A stretch of DNA of 50,405 bases from Candidatus Kuenenia stuttgartensis (GCA_945906725.1 CAMDRI010000017.1:1-50405); one strand, 5' to 3'; shown: positions 16,144 through 24,321, counted from the stretch's first letter. The notes: generated by a model from the letters alone, not told the origin. Made by a program: numbers and translations.

Positions 16144-17441
16144 CAATGACAGCTCCGAGGCCAGAGAACTTCGGTGTCCAGCCAATACCTCCAACGGAAG
16201 TCAAAGTCGAGGTACACCCGCAACCGGCGAAGGCAAGCAGTCTCGGTATCGGGTCCATCATTCTCGGAATCCTCGCATTGAGTGTCGCATGGGTGCCGTG
16301 GTTCGGTTTATACGCCTCACCGTTGGGTGTCTTGGGATTGATTCTCGGAGTGATTGGATTTGTCGTTGCGATGTGGCGAAGTGGGTCGGGGATTGGATTC
16401 GCAATTGCAGGTTCGGCGATTTCGGCATTGGCGTTGTTCATTGGATATTCAGTGAACCGCGACATTGTGATTGCTGGATATGAACAAGCACAGGCGGCCA
16501 TCCGGCGCAGTCAGCAGCGCGGCGACGAAGAAGACTTACAGCAAAATGAACTTGGTGCGGCAAACGATGAAATCGCTGTCGCAAACGCGGACCCGTGGGA
16601 CAACGCAACAACCGTTGCCGAAGACGACACAGTTCGTGTCGAAGTGGTCAGCGCGGAAATCGGAAGGGTGAAGTCGCGGTCGTTCGGCGAGGATCATTTA
16701 ACTGAAGACAACTGGCTCAAGATTGTCGTCAGAATCCAAAACCGAACTGAGTCAAAAAAGTTTAGATACATGAGTTGGTGTGATAGCGGTGATCTTAGAA
16801 ATCGCGCCAAACTCACGGACGACTTGGATAATAAGTACAGTATCTCGTATGAGCGAGACATTGTTGGTCGAACGACAATTGAGTCCGTCTATCCAGATAA
16901 GACCATCACGGACCTACTCGTTTTCGAGATTCCCGTTGACAAAGCGAAGTTCTTGAAGCTCGCACTTCCAAAAAATAAATGTGAAGCCGGTGACGGCGAG
17001 TTCTTGCTCAAGATTCCGATGCGGCTACTGGCTCGCGAGTCGATTTCGGAAAAGAAACTCCCGGCCATTCCCGACAACGGCCACAAGCAAGAAGCAAAGA
17101 AGAATCAGGTTGTCATTGATGTCGATGGCGCGGAACCGCTCGACGAAGTGCTGACGATTCTTGTTGCGGATAGGAGCTACGCCGTTTGGCGAATGACTCC
17201 CGAAGTGACCGGCTACTTCCTCGCCGAGTTTGACGAACTCGTGCGACTCGCTCGCAACGCGAAGCCGAACGACGATGGAGTTCGCGTGCGCATTCTGCGC
17301 AGCGAATCCGCAAAAGTCTCTGCTTGGCAAAAACTACAAACAGAACTTGTCCAAGCCGGCATCCCCGCCGAGGCGATTGTGTTGACGAAGGATTTGGTGG
17401 TGATGAGCGTCAGAAAGGGGACCAGCATGAGGGGCGAATGA
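16050..17441 (+). CDS. Zinc-ribbon membrane protein with DUF4352-like and ExbD-like parts
   Basis: A 463-residue protein. ATG 16050 lies 9 nt after a G-rich GAGGGGGG. Residues 5-29 form a zinc ribbon (C-P-K-C ... C-K-N-C). Then come a linker, two or three hydrophobic segments (about 60-130) of the DUF4190 type (L-G-I-G-S-I-I-L-G-I-L-A and G-S-G-I-G-F-A-I-A-G), and an Asp/Glu-rich linker. A beta-sandwich like DUF4352 follows (V-R-V-E-V-V-S-A-E-I-G ... N-W-L-K-I-V-V-R-I-Q-N-R-T). The last 110 residues resemble an ExbD-type fold (V-V-I-D-V-D-G-A-E-P-L ... V-R-V-R-I-L-R). Probably an inner-membrane sensor or accessory protein; no function is known to me. Paralogue of the next gene and cargo of the element. 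Confidence 0.8.
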   Translation: MIEFSCPKCGRPIRVPDAAAGQSGQCKNCGTSMTAPRPENFGVQPIPPTEVKVEVHPQPAKASSLGIGSIILGILALSVAWVPWFGLYASPLGVLGLILGVIGFVVAMWRSGSGIGFAIAGSAISALALFIGYSVNRDIVIAGYEQAQAAIRRSQQRGDEEDLQQNELGAANDEIAVANADPWDNATTVAEDDTVRVEVVSAEIGRVKSRSFGEDHLTEDNWLKIVVRIQNRTESKKFRYMSWCDSGDLRNRAKLTDDLDNKYSISYERDIVGRTTIESVYPDKTITDLLVFEIPVDKAKFLKLALPKNKCEAGDGEFLLKIPMRLLARESISEKKLPAIPDNGHKQEAKKNQVVIDVDGAEPLDEVLTILVADRSYAVWRMTPEVTGYFLAEFDELVRLARNAKPNDDGVRVRILRSESAKVSAWQKLQTELVQAGIPAEAIVLTKDLVVMSVRKGTSMRGE

Positions 17442-17508
17442 GCGTTGAAAAGGGAGCCACCGTTGAGCAGCGATCGGAACCGAGAGGTCTGGTGATGCAC
17501 GCTCAGGG

Positions 17509-17661
17509 GCGGGGGTTGCGTGGGCGGTCGTGGATCGGCACTCAGTCGTTTTGAGGGGAACAATTCAATGATTGAGTTCTGGTGCCCGAAGTGTGGTCTT
17601 CCAATCCATGTTCCAGACGCTGCTGCCGGACAATCTGGACAATGCAAGAATTGTGGAACAT
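17509..17661 (+). repeat. Leader plus zinc-ribbon repeat, copy 2
   Basis: Second copy of the 15990-16143 unit; includes the leader GCGGGGGTTGC and the ribosome-binding region GAGGGGAAC before ATG 17568. Differences cluster in the leader; the codons for P-D-A-A-A-G-Q-S-G-Q-C-K-N-C-G-T-S are almost unchanged. Confidence 0.8.
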
Positions 17662-18548
17662 CACAAGTTGTTCCCACTCCCAAGGAATTCGATCAATTGG
17701 TCGAACTGATCGAGGCGTCGGCTGTCGTTCCCACTTCCGGCAATTTGCCTGCTCTTGCTCCTGATTGGTGCGAATATCCTGTCTTCGCTCCGCCCCCGCC
17801 TACCTTCCCGCCAATGGTTCGGCCAGTTGCCGGTGAACCACCTCAACAACCAACACACGTTGTCACCATCAATGTTGCTCGTGAATCAGGCGCGGCTCAT
17901 AGTTTGGGGATTGCGTCAATGGTTTTGGGAATCGTCGCGCTGGTCGTGATTTGGATTCCCTTGGTCGGCTTGATGGTGGCTCCGTTGGGAGCGTTGGGAT
18001 TGTTGCTCGGCGTCGTTGGATCTTTCGTCGCGTGCCGCCGGAACGGATCGGGAATCGGCTATTCGATCGCTGGTGGAGCGATTTCGGCACTCGCGTTGTT
18101 AGTTGGATTCTCAGTCAACTATGTCCTGTTCTCTGCGGAAAAAGAATTCGTGAACAGATTCAACGATTTGCAAAACGGCAAGAGCGACCGAGAGCAGGAA
18201 GAAGCAAGGGGGCGAGTCGAAAAAGACATGCGTGATCAACACGAGAAGGCCAGAGCCGCTGCGCGTGCCAAGTACGAGGCGTTTCGCAAGATCATACCGC
18301 CGGCAGGGGCCACTGGAGCTGCGGTCTATGACAGTTTCCCGGAAGCAGATCGTGCTCAACTTATCCAAGATTGGAAGAATGAAGACGTCGCAATAAAGCA
18401 GGCCATTGAATTCCACTTAACGAAACTGCGAAAGATGAAGGAAGGGGCGGCCGGGAGGACTCAGCAGGCAAAGGAACTCGCGAAGTACCGAACCGGACTG
18501 GCCCAAAACACGAAGAACAACCCCCCGTACATCAAAAAAGTCGATTGA
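17568..18548 (+). CDS. Zinc-ribbon, DUF4190-like membrane protein
   Basis: A 326-residue protein. ATG 17568 follows GAGGGG by 9 nt. Residues 5-29 are the same zinc ribbon as in the preceding gene; a Pro-rich linker (A-P-P-P-P-T-F-P-P) follows. DUF4190-like hydrophobic segments lie around 110-185 (G-I-A-S-M-V-L-G-I-V-A-L-V, G-S-G-I-G-Y-S-I-A-G-G-A). The C-terminal 140 residues are charged and helical (coiled coil likely) with K-Y-E-A-F-R-K-I-I-P-P. It lacks the DUF4352/ExbD-like parts of the first paralogue. Membrane topology suggests a cytoplasmic zinc ribbon and soluble tail. The function is unknown. The tandem arrangement argues for duplication inside the element. Confidence 0.8.
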   Translation: MIEFWCPKCGLPIHVPDAAAGQSGQCKNCGTSQVVPTPKEFDQLVELIEASAVVPTSGNLPALAPDWCEYPVFAPPPPTFPPMVRPVAGEPPQQPTHVVTINVARESGAAHSLGIASMVLGIVALVVIWIPLVGLMVAPLGALGLLLGVVGSFVACRRNGSGIGYSIAGGAISALALLVGFSVNYVLFSAEKEFVNRFNDLQNGKSDREQEEARGRVEKDMRDQHEKARAAARAKYEAFRKIIPPAGATGAAVYDSFPEADRAQLIQDWKNEDVAIKQAIEFHLTKLRKMKEGAAGRTQQAKELAKYRTGLAQNTKNNPPYIKKVD

Positions 18549-18594
18549 CCCTGCGAGACCATGAGTGAATCAACCATCGGGATATACTGCTGAC

Positions 18595-18675
18595 TCACTG
18601 ATTGAGACAAAAACGCGGCTAGGCTGATCCCCGAACGGCCGGAAGTCCCTCCGACCCCGCCGCGTTTCTTTTTTA
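18595..18675 (+). ncRNA. Candidate small structured RNA ending in a terminator
   Basis: A -10-like TATACT at 18583-18588 precedes a non-coding stretch. AAACGCGGC (18611-18619) pairs perfectly with GCCGCGTTT (18659-18667), closing a 39-nt interior, and CTTTTTT follows. The interior can form GGCT/GGCC and CGGA/TCCG hairpins, so a three-way junction is possible. It may be an independent RNA of about 80 nt, a leader attenuator for the gene at 18705, or only an elaborate terminator for 17568-18548. I cannot match it to a named RNA family. Confidence 0.5.
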
Positions 18676-18704
18676 GAAGGGGCACCGCGCGAGGGACCGT
18701 GGCG

Positions 18705-19343
18705 ATGAGCAATAGCGACACAGACAATCTATCTCCGAAATTTCGCTGGGAAGACATCACTATCGCTGGCGGAAAAGTCAGCGGCATCACCACAAAAGTT
18801 TCTTGGGAGCGGCTGCCTGGCGCTAATGCAAATGAATTGCGGCGTGAAGCAAAATTTCTTCGTGACCGCGCTGTCCGGCGCGATGACGCGACAGCCGCAC
18901 ACGACATTCAACAGGCGGAGATGTACGAACATGACGCCGAGGAGTTAGAGCGTCAACAAGGGTTGTTGCCTGAGTCGGACGTGTTGGCTTGTAGGCCGCC
19001 GGTCAACGATTCCGCATTCGATGCCGTCAAGACGTCGCCAGGTGAGAAGGTGCAGAGTGGAAGCCAAGCCGGCGCGATTTCAGACGACGGTGGTGACGGC
19101 GATCCGATCGAAGACGCTCTGACCGGGCAAAAGTTGGCGCTCTATCGCTATTTGAAGCCACGGCGACGTCGCACACCGTTCGACATTCTGGCGAAGCTAA
19201 AATGCTGGCGTGTTGACCAACCGACCGACGATGCGATCGTGAAAGCATTGAAGCGGCTTCGGGACATTCTCAACAAGATTCCGAACTGTTCAATATCCCT
19301 CGTGATTGAGGGCAACAACCGGCGGACCTACTTGGACAGATGA
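18705..19343 (+). CDS. Element protein of unknown function (212 residues)
   Basis: Starts at ATG 18705 (GAGGGA about 9 nt upstream); an in-frame GTG at 18699 is an alternative. The N-terminal half is polar and helical, with E-L-R-R-E-A-K-F-L-R-D-R-A and A-E-M-Y-E-H-D-A-E-E-L-E. The C-terminal 80 residues (A-L-Y-R-Y-L-K-P-R-R-R-R-T-P-F-D-I-L-A-K, then A-I-V-K-A-L-K-R-L-R-D-I-L-N-K) look like a winged helix-turn-helix, similar in plan to domains I know from planctomycete mobile elements. A DNA-binding role is inferred. It heads the gene run leading to the replication protein. Confidence 0.65.
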   Translation: MSNSDTDNLSPKFRWEDITIAGGKVSGITTKVSWERLPGANANELRREAKFLRDRAVRRDDATAAHDIQQAEMYEHDAEELERQQGLLPESDVLACRPPVNDSAFDAVKTSPGEKVQSGSQAGAISDDGGDGDPIEDALTGQKLALYRYLKPRRRRTPFDILAKLKCWRVDQPTDDAIVKALKRLRDILNKIPNCSISLVIEGNNRRTYLDR

Positions 19344-19444
19344 AGGGACAAAGAAAGGGACAATGTTGTCCCCTGGTTTGTCCGAACCCTCTTGTACCGT
19401 GCTGACACCCTGCAACATCGCAGGGCGGACAAGAGGAAAAAGAG

Positions 19445-19642
19445 ATGACCGAGCCAGTTCTGAATCGGTTGCCAACGCTCCAAGATGTCGAGCGGGCAAT
19501 CTCTCTCAATGCCCGTGACGCGGCGTTGCTGCGGTCGCTCCGCGATGCTCTGCGGAAGCGCAAGAAGATCGAAGATGTTGGCCAACGACTCCGCGAACGC
19601 GCGGAATGTGTCGTCCGTGAAAGCAAGGTGATGCCATGCTGA
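19445..19642 (+). CDS. Small helical element protein (65 residues)
   Basis: ATG 19445 is preceded by GAGGAAAAAGAG. The protein is mostly one charged helix (D-A-A-L-L-R-S-L-R-D-A-L-R-K-R-K-K-I-E-D-V-G). Its stop overlaps the next ATG by 7 nt, so translation is probably coupled. I recognise this kind of small gene from planctomycete elements but know no function. Confidence 0.6.
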   Translation: MTEPVLNRLPTLQDVERAISLNARDAALLRSLRDALRKRKKIEDVGQRLRERAECVVRESKVMPC

Positions 19643-19971
19643 TTTTGGCACCACCGGCCGAACGGATTGTTGTCATCGTCGTTGACACTCGGCGAAAAAC
19701 GAACACGGAGATGGAGCCGGATATCGCCTTGTTGCCAGTTCTTGGAATTGAAGCACTGCTCACAGAAGAGCAAATCATCATTCACGAGATGCTGGTCTAT
19801 TCCGAAAGGTGGGCCGATGGCTTGGTGGTCGTCGGCCAGTTGCGGCAGAAACCATACCTTCGCATCCGCCCGGTTGTCTGTGCGTGGCCGCCAAGCGAAG
19901 ACGAATCGCGACTGGCACCGTTCATCGCCGAGTTGGTTGAGCAACAGAAACGTGAGGTGTCCCGTGCGTGA
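19636..19971 (+). CDS. Element protein of unknown function (111 residues)
   Basis: ATG 19636 overlaps the end of the previous gene and its own end overlaps the next start, a tightly coupled trio. Beta/alpha composition: I-V-V-I-V-V-D-T-R-R, A-L-L-T-E-E-Q-I-I-I-H-E, R-L-A-P-F-I-A-E-L-V-E-Q-Q-K. No domain recognised. The position before the DNA-binding protein and the primase-helicase suggests a replication or regulation accessory. Confidence 0.6.
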   Translation: MLILAPPAERIVVIVVDTRRKTNTEMEPDIALLPVLGIEALLTEEQIIIHEMLVYSERWADGLVVVGQLRQKPYLRIRPVVCAWPPSEDESRLAPFIAELVEQQKREVSRA

Positions 19972-20191
19972 CGCCTCATTTCTTTCTGCCGCCGACCCGA
20001 TCACGGTGAAGGCTGAGAACGCAATCGAGCCGCTTGTTGTGTCTCTCGCGACGGCGGCGCGCCTCTTAGGGTGCTCGGACAGACATTTGAGAACTCATCT
20101 TTTTGAAATTCCTCACATCCGAATCGGCGGCCGGCTGCTGTTCCGAGTCGAATCGCTCCGTGAGTGGCTCGCGGAGCGCGAATCACAATGA
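19964..20191 (+). CDS. Excisionase-like helix-turn-helix protein (75 residues)
   Basis: Starts with GTG at 19964, decided by GAGG (19954-19957) six nt upstream; a longer frame has no good start. The body P-L-V-V-S-L-A-T-A-A-R-L-L-G-C-S-D-R-H-L followed by P-H-I-R-I-G-G-R-L-L-F-R and L-R-E-W-L-A-E-R is the classic MerR-like/excisionase 'helix-turn-helix domain' plan. Overlaps both neighbours (ATGA junction with the next gene at 20188). It may act as the element's excision factor or as a regulator; it is not beside the integrase. Confidence 0.75.
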   Translation: MRDASFLSAADPITVKAENAIEPLVVSLATAARLLGCSDRHLRTHLFEIPHIRIGGRLLFRVESLREWLAERESQ

Positions 20192-23100
20192 GCGCCGGCT
20201 GGGTGAGGGCATCCAAGTCTCGGCCGTGCCGGCTGTGTGGCGGGCCAGACAACTGCGAAGAGATTCGCGGGACACAACAAGGCGAGGTTGGTTGGAATGT
20301 TTACTGTGGTCGAGTTTCGGACGGCGCGATTCGCCAGAACGATGGTGGACAGTGGTTGCACTTCGTGCGCGACGATGCCGTCATTGCGGTTCCGCGTCCG
20401 ATGCCCGAACGAAAGCCAGTCACGTCGCCGAAACCGAACTCGACCTATTGGGCGGGCGTTGTCCAATTCTGTGAAGAAATTGGACGCGACCGATTGCCTG
20501 AGTTGGCAACCGTATTGGGTGTCTCGATTGATTCACTGCGGCGGCTGCGAGTTGGTTTCAGCCGCAAGGATGACGCTTGGACGTTTCCAGAACGAAACGC
20601 CGCTGGCGAGTTCATTGGCGTCAATCGACGATTTCAAACCGGAGATAAGCAGCGAGCGGCTGGCGCTTCCAGTGGACTCACCTTTGCCGATGACTGGATC
20701 GTCGGCGATGGTCCGATCTTTCTTCCTGAAGGTGGCTCGGATGCTGCGGCGGGCCTCACGATGGGACTCAACATGGTTGGCCGTCCGTCGAATGTGGGTG
20801 GCGTACCGATGCTTGCCGAGTTGCTCGCACACATTCCGCCGGAGCGGGCCGTCATCGTCATCGGTGAGCGCGACCGCAAGCCACACGACTCGCTCAAGGA
20901 AGACGCTCGCAAGCGGCATTCGCCGACGTGCGAAGGATGTTCGATTTGCTTTCCGGGATGGTTCGGAGCGACGCACAGCGCGAAGCAACTCGCCGAGAAG
21001 TTGGCTCGGCCGGTGGCGTGGGCGTTTCCGCCGGACGACGCGAAGGATTTGCGAGACTGGTTTCGAGCACATTGCCACGACGCGACAGCGGACGAACTCG
21101 GACGGCGGCTTGTTGCTGGATTGAAACTCACAACGGTCGAACCGCCGCGCGTCGAGATCATCGTGCCGGACGAACGAACGGCCATCACGTTGAATGAAGC
21201 GAGGGAGCAAATGCACTCTGCCAAGACACAAAGCATCGGCCAACCGGGAATCTATTTGGATCGCTCTCCGACCGGGGCCGGAAAAAGCCACAGCGACATC
21301 GCGGCCGTGCGAAAAAACTTGTCGTCAGGCGGACGGTCGCAGATCGTTCTGCCCACTCACAAAAATTGCCGTGAGGCGGAAGCGGAGTTTGAATGCGCCG
21401 GCATCAACGCCGTGGAGTATCCGCCACGACTGACGAAGGACACCAAGGACTATCGAGCCAACTGCTGGAATCTGCTCGCCGATGAAGTTGAAGCCGCCGG
21501 CTTGCCGGTCGCGCGAACAGTGTGCTGGCAATGCGAGCACAAACATCGTTGCTCCGATCCAGGTCTGTTGGGATTCCCCGAAGGATACCTTGGCCAAATC
21601 AACGCGGCGGAGATAGCGGCTGTGAGTCTGGCAACTGGCGCACGCGCGGCGTGGAAAGGGTTGATGTCTTTGTCTGACGGACGCTCGTTTGTGAGCGTTC
21701 ACGAACAAGCCATCGGCATCCTGCGGCCGACTTCCACTTGTTCGGAATCTGACGTGATGATGGCTCGCCAAGTCTTGGATCGGCTGCTCAATGATCCGAA
21801 GTCACTCGACTGGTTTGGAGAGGCGACGCGAAAGGACGAAGACGGAAAAATTGTTCCGAACGAAAAGAGACAACAACGCCGCGATGCGCTTTACGAGTTC
21901 ACAAAACACTTGGCATCCGTCGCCGATGAAGTCGCCGAGTCGGTTGTCGCAGCGAAACAAACTTGCGAATTCGCCCCAAAGGCGGCAATGCCCAAGTCGT
22001 CTGGCATCGAATGGTTGGTCTATTCGGCGGGAAAACGTGACAAGGTTCAGTTTGACGGGCCGGCTTGGAAGGTGCTGTTGGCGCTTGCGTCCGGTGAGAC
22101 GCATTCTGCTGCGATCATCGTTGGCGAATCGCGCGAAGCTGGCGGGGTTCCGATCATACGGCGAAACGTCTTGGCGGTTTGGCACAATCCGCCACCGTTC
22201 GACTCGGCCGCTGTTTGGTTCAATGACGCAACAGCCTCGAAAGAACGACTTGCGTTTGTGCTGGGAACCAAAGTCACCGACAAAACGCCAGAGGGCCGAA
22301 TCGAACTCGTTCAACGGGCCGTTCAGATTCCGAAAGACATCACGCGGAAAACGTCGGGGAAGACTGTCGCCGGGTTGCTGCGCGGACTGCTGACGGCCGA
22401 ATCCAGCTTTCTCCGCGTGGGTGTGATTTGTCATCGTCCGCATGTTGAAGCGGTCAAAAGTCTGGGCGGCGAGTTTCAACAGCGCATTGCGAAGGTGTCG
22501 TACTTTGGGAGCGGCGACGAAAGAGCGTCCAACGAATGGCACCGCGACTGCGACGCTCTCATTGTGTTGGGGACGCCTCGATTGCCGCCCCAAGCGGTCG
22601 AATCATTCTTGATCCAATGCGGCGACGTGGCGGCGGCGACACGGCAACCTGTATGGGAAACCTACAGGTGGCGAGGCGTCACTGAATCCGGCAAGTTGAG
22701 GGACGTTGAGGCTCGCGGGTATCGCGATGAAGTCTGGCGAGCGGCCGATCGGGAACTGGTACGAGCCGAGCTGATTCAAGCAATTGGACGCGGGCGTGGG
22801 ATTCTGGATGACGGCATCCCGGTCATCGTGCTGAGCACTGAGGAATGCGGGCTGAGGCTGGCGGACGCTGACCAGAACTCGTCACCGTTGAGCGAAACGG
22901 ACGAAAGGCTGCTGGCTGCATTGGACACTCTCTCGCTATCGCCGCCTTTTGGAACGCCGCCAAACGCTAAGAAAGATATCTTAGGGAAAACCGGCGTTCC
23001 AAAAGGCGGCGATGCGATGCCGTTCGTCCCGGTGTCCGAGCTGGCGACTCTGATGAAGAAATCAGACAGTTGGCTGCGGGAATTGCTTGGCCGGTTGGAA

Positions 23101-23220
23101 GGACGCGGGTTGGTCGAACGGGACGGGCAGCGTGGCGGCTGGCGTCGGACGGCTCGGATCGTGCGATTCGATCAAACGACCGGCAAAGACGATTCTTGCT
23201 TGGAGAACCTCTCGATTTGA
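20188..23220 (+). CDS. TOPRIM primase-helicase replication protein of the element
   Basis: A 1010-residue protein; ATG 20188 overlaps the preceding TGA (ATGA). Order of parts: an N-terminal zinc-finger-like region (C14-x2-C17-x5-C23 ... C40); a TOPRIM-like stretch with L-P-E-G-G-S-D (181-185) and V-I-G-E-R-D-R; Walker A S-P-T-G-A-G-K-S (360-367); a cluster C426 ... C446-x2-C449-x5-C455 that could hold zinc or an Fe-S cluster as in XPD/DinG helicases; the arginine motif Q-A-I-G-R-G-R-G (864-871); and a C-terminal winged helix (W-L-R-E-L-L-G-R-L-E-G-R-G-L-V-E-R). Primer synthesis plus unwinding in one chain implies autonomous replication of the circle. Residues 917-942 are encoded by a perfect inverted repeat. 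No family name beyond this is certain. Confidence 0.75.
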   Translation: MSAGWVRASKSRPCRLCGGPDNCEEIRGTQQGEVGWNVYCGRVSDGAIRQNDGGQWLHFVRDDAVIAVPRPMPERKPVTSPKPNSTYWAGVVQFCEEIGRDRLPELATVLGVSIDSLRRLRVGFSRKDDAWTFPERNAAGEFIGVNRRFQTGDKQRAAGASSGLTFADDWIVGDGPIFLPEGGSDAAAGLTMGLNMVGRPSNVGGVPMLAELLAHIPPERAVIVIGERDRKPHDSLKEDARKRHSPTCEGCSICFPGWFGATHSAKQLAEKLARPVAWAFPPDDAKDLRDWFRAHCHDATADELGRRLVAGLKLTTVEPPRVEIIVPDERTAITLNEAREQMHSAKTQSIGQPGIYLDRSPTGAGKSHSDIAAVRKNLSSGGRSQIVLPTHKNCREAEAEFECAGINAVEYPPRLTKDTKDYRANCWNLLADEVEAAGLPVARTVCWQCEHKHRCSDPGLLGFPEGYLGQINAAEIAAVSLATGARAAWKGLMSLSDGRSFVSVHEQAIGILRPTSTCSESDVMMARQVLDRLLNDPKSLDWFGEATRKDEDGKIVPNEKRQQRRDALYEFTKHLASVADEVAESVVAAKQTCEFAPKAAMPKSSGIEWLVYSAGKRDKVQFDGPAWKVLLALASGETHSAAIIVGESREAGGVPIIRRNVLAVWHNPPPFDSAAVWFNDATASKERLAFVLGTKVTDKTPEGRIELVQRAVQIPKDITRKTSGKTVAGLLRGLLTAESSFLRVGVICHRPHVEAVKSLGGEFQQRIAKVSYFGSGDERASNEWHRDCDALIVLGTPRLPPQAVESFLIQCGDVAAATRQPVWETYRWRGVTESGKLRDVEARGYRDEVWRAADRELVRAELIQAIGRGRGILDDGIPVIVLSTEECGLRLADADQNSSPLSETDERLLAALDTLSLSPPFGTPPNAKKDILGKTGVPKGGDAMPFVPVSELATLMKKSDSWLRELLGRLEGRGLVERDGQRGGWRRTARIVRFDQTTGKDDSCLENLSI
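22938..23013. repeat. Perfect 22-bp inverted repeat inside the replication gene
   Basis: Left arm 22938-22959 (starts ATCGCCGCC, ends ACGCCG) is the exact reverse complement of right arm 22992-23013. In the 32-nt centre, CTAAGA (22967-22972) pairs with TCTTAG (22979-22984), around the palindrome AAGATATCTT. It lies between the helicase motifs and the winged helix, in a linker. Possible roles are a replication origin/hairpin, a MITE-like in-frame insertion, or a transcription pause. Confidence 0.85.
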
Positions 23221-23258
23221 ACGCGGGGACGGAGATTCAGACTTTCAAGGGGAGCGGA

Positions 23259-23501
23259 ATGAAGAGGAATGCCAAACAGGTGAACTCGCCTGACGACAAG
23301 CTGGCCTTGGACGCATGGGCGCGGGCACTGGTTGAGTTGGGTGAGGGCATTGCTGCTGCACTGGTTCGATCAATTCAACGGCTGGCAGACGATCGGCGCT
23401 TGCCGGCTGACGACCGGGCCTTTGCAGAGTCTCAAATTGCAGCACTTCGGAGAGCAGTTCGGGCGGCCGGCTCAAAACGGAAATCTGGCAGGAAAACTTG
23501 A
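23259..23501 (+). CDS. Small element protein (80 residues)
   Basis: ATG 23259 with GGAG 4 nt upstream. Charged helical protein: K-L-A-L-D-A-W-A-R-A-L-V-E-L-G-E-G, R-S-I-Q-R-L-A-D-D-R-R-L and a Lys/Arg tail G-S-K-R-K-S-G-R-K-T. The basic tail could bind nucleic acid; no family known. It follows the replication gene by 38 nt, probably in the same transcript. Confidence 0.6.
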   Translation: MKRNAKQVNSPDDKLALDAWARALVELGEGIAAALVRSIQRLADDRRLPADDRAFAESQIAALRRAVRAAGSKRKSGRKT

Positions 23502-23526
23502 CACATTCTCTTGAATGGTCGATGAT
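23498..23526 (+). promoter_or_regulatory. Probable promoter of the recombinase genes
   Basis: A consensus -35 TTGACA at 23498-23503, 17 bp, then GATGAT (4/6 to TATAAT) at 23521-23526. It overlaps the stop codon of the 80-residue gene and lies 66 nt before the serine recombinase start, so the recombinase pair could be expressed independently of replication. Confidence 0.45.
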
Positions 23527-23591
23527 GAGTTTGTATCTTACGCCTGTTGGGTGCCGATTCAGAGCTGGGAACCGATTCAAAGGGCAAAATC

Positions 23592-24281
23592 ATGGCAAAG
23601 ACAGTCATCGGATATGTGCGAGTTTCGACCAAGGGACAGGGAGCATCGGGACTCGGCTTGGAAGCCCAGCAAGCGGCCATCGAAACCTACGTCACGCAAA
23701 ACGATGCCAAGGTGCTCCGGCTGTTCGTGGAGATTGAATCGGGGAGAAAGTCGAATCGTCCACAGTTGGCCGCTGCTCTTGCGCACGCCAAGCGGAGTAA
23801 GGCGGCGCTGATCGTCGCGAAACTCGACCGCTTGAGCCGCAACGTGGCGTTCCTGTCAGCCTTGATGGAAGCAAAGGTTGATTTTGTCGCCTGCGACAAC
23901 CCGACTGCAAACAAATTGACGATTCATATTCTTGCTGCCGTTGCGGAAGACGAAGCCCAACGTATCAGCGAACGCACGAAAGCCGCCTTAGCCGCTTACA
24001 AGGCTCGTGGCGGCAAACTCGGTGCTGCACGAAGGGAGTGCCGCAACAACCTGACGCTTGAAGCTCGCCAACGTGGAGCCAAGGCCGCTGGCGAAGCGGT
24101 TCGCAGCAATGCGGACGCCGCCTACTCCGATTTGGAGCCGCTCTTCCAAGATTTTCAATCACGCAACCTGACGCAACGGGACATCGCGGCTGAACTCAAC
24201 CAACTTGGCCACACAACCCGACGCGGCAAGCCTTGGAATCAAGTCCAAGTCGGCCGAGTGCTCCAACGCCTGCAAAGCTAA
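23592..24281 (+). CDS. Serine recombinase (resolvase/invertase family)
   Basis: A 229-residue protein starting at ATG 23592 with AAAGGG 8 nt upstream. The catalytic domain is complete: G-Y-V-R-V-S-T-K-G-Q with nucleophile Ser12 and Arg10; K-L-D-R-L-S-R-N (Asp79, Arg80, Arg83); and the E-helix region A-A-V-A-E-D-E-A-Q-R-I-S-E-R-T-K-A-A-L. The C-terminal part ends in a recombinase helix-turn-helix (N-L-T-Q-R-D-I-A-A-E-L-N-Q-L-G-H-T-T-R-R-G-K-P-W). Size matches small resolvases, not the large integrases. A role in dimer resolution or in excision alongside the tyrosine integrase is inferred from position 41 nt upstream of it. Confidence 0.92.
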   Translation: MAKTVIGYVRVSTKGQGASGLGLEAQQAAIETYVTQNDAKVLRLFVEIESGRKSNRPQLAAALAHAKRSKAALIVAKLDRLSRNVAFLSALMEAKVDFVACDNPTANKLTIHILAAVAEDEAQRISERTKAALAAYKARGGKLGAARRECRNNLTLEARQRGAKAAGEAVRSNADAAYSDLEPLFQDFQSRNLTQRDIAAELNQLGHTTRRGKPWNQVQVGRVLQRLQS

Positions 24282-24321
24282 TCGTCACGAACCCAAGCGA
24301 ACAGAATCAGAAAGCCCAACA

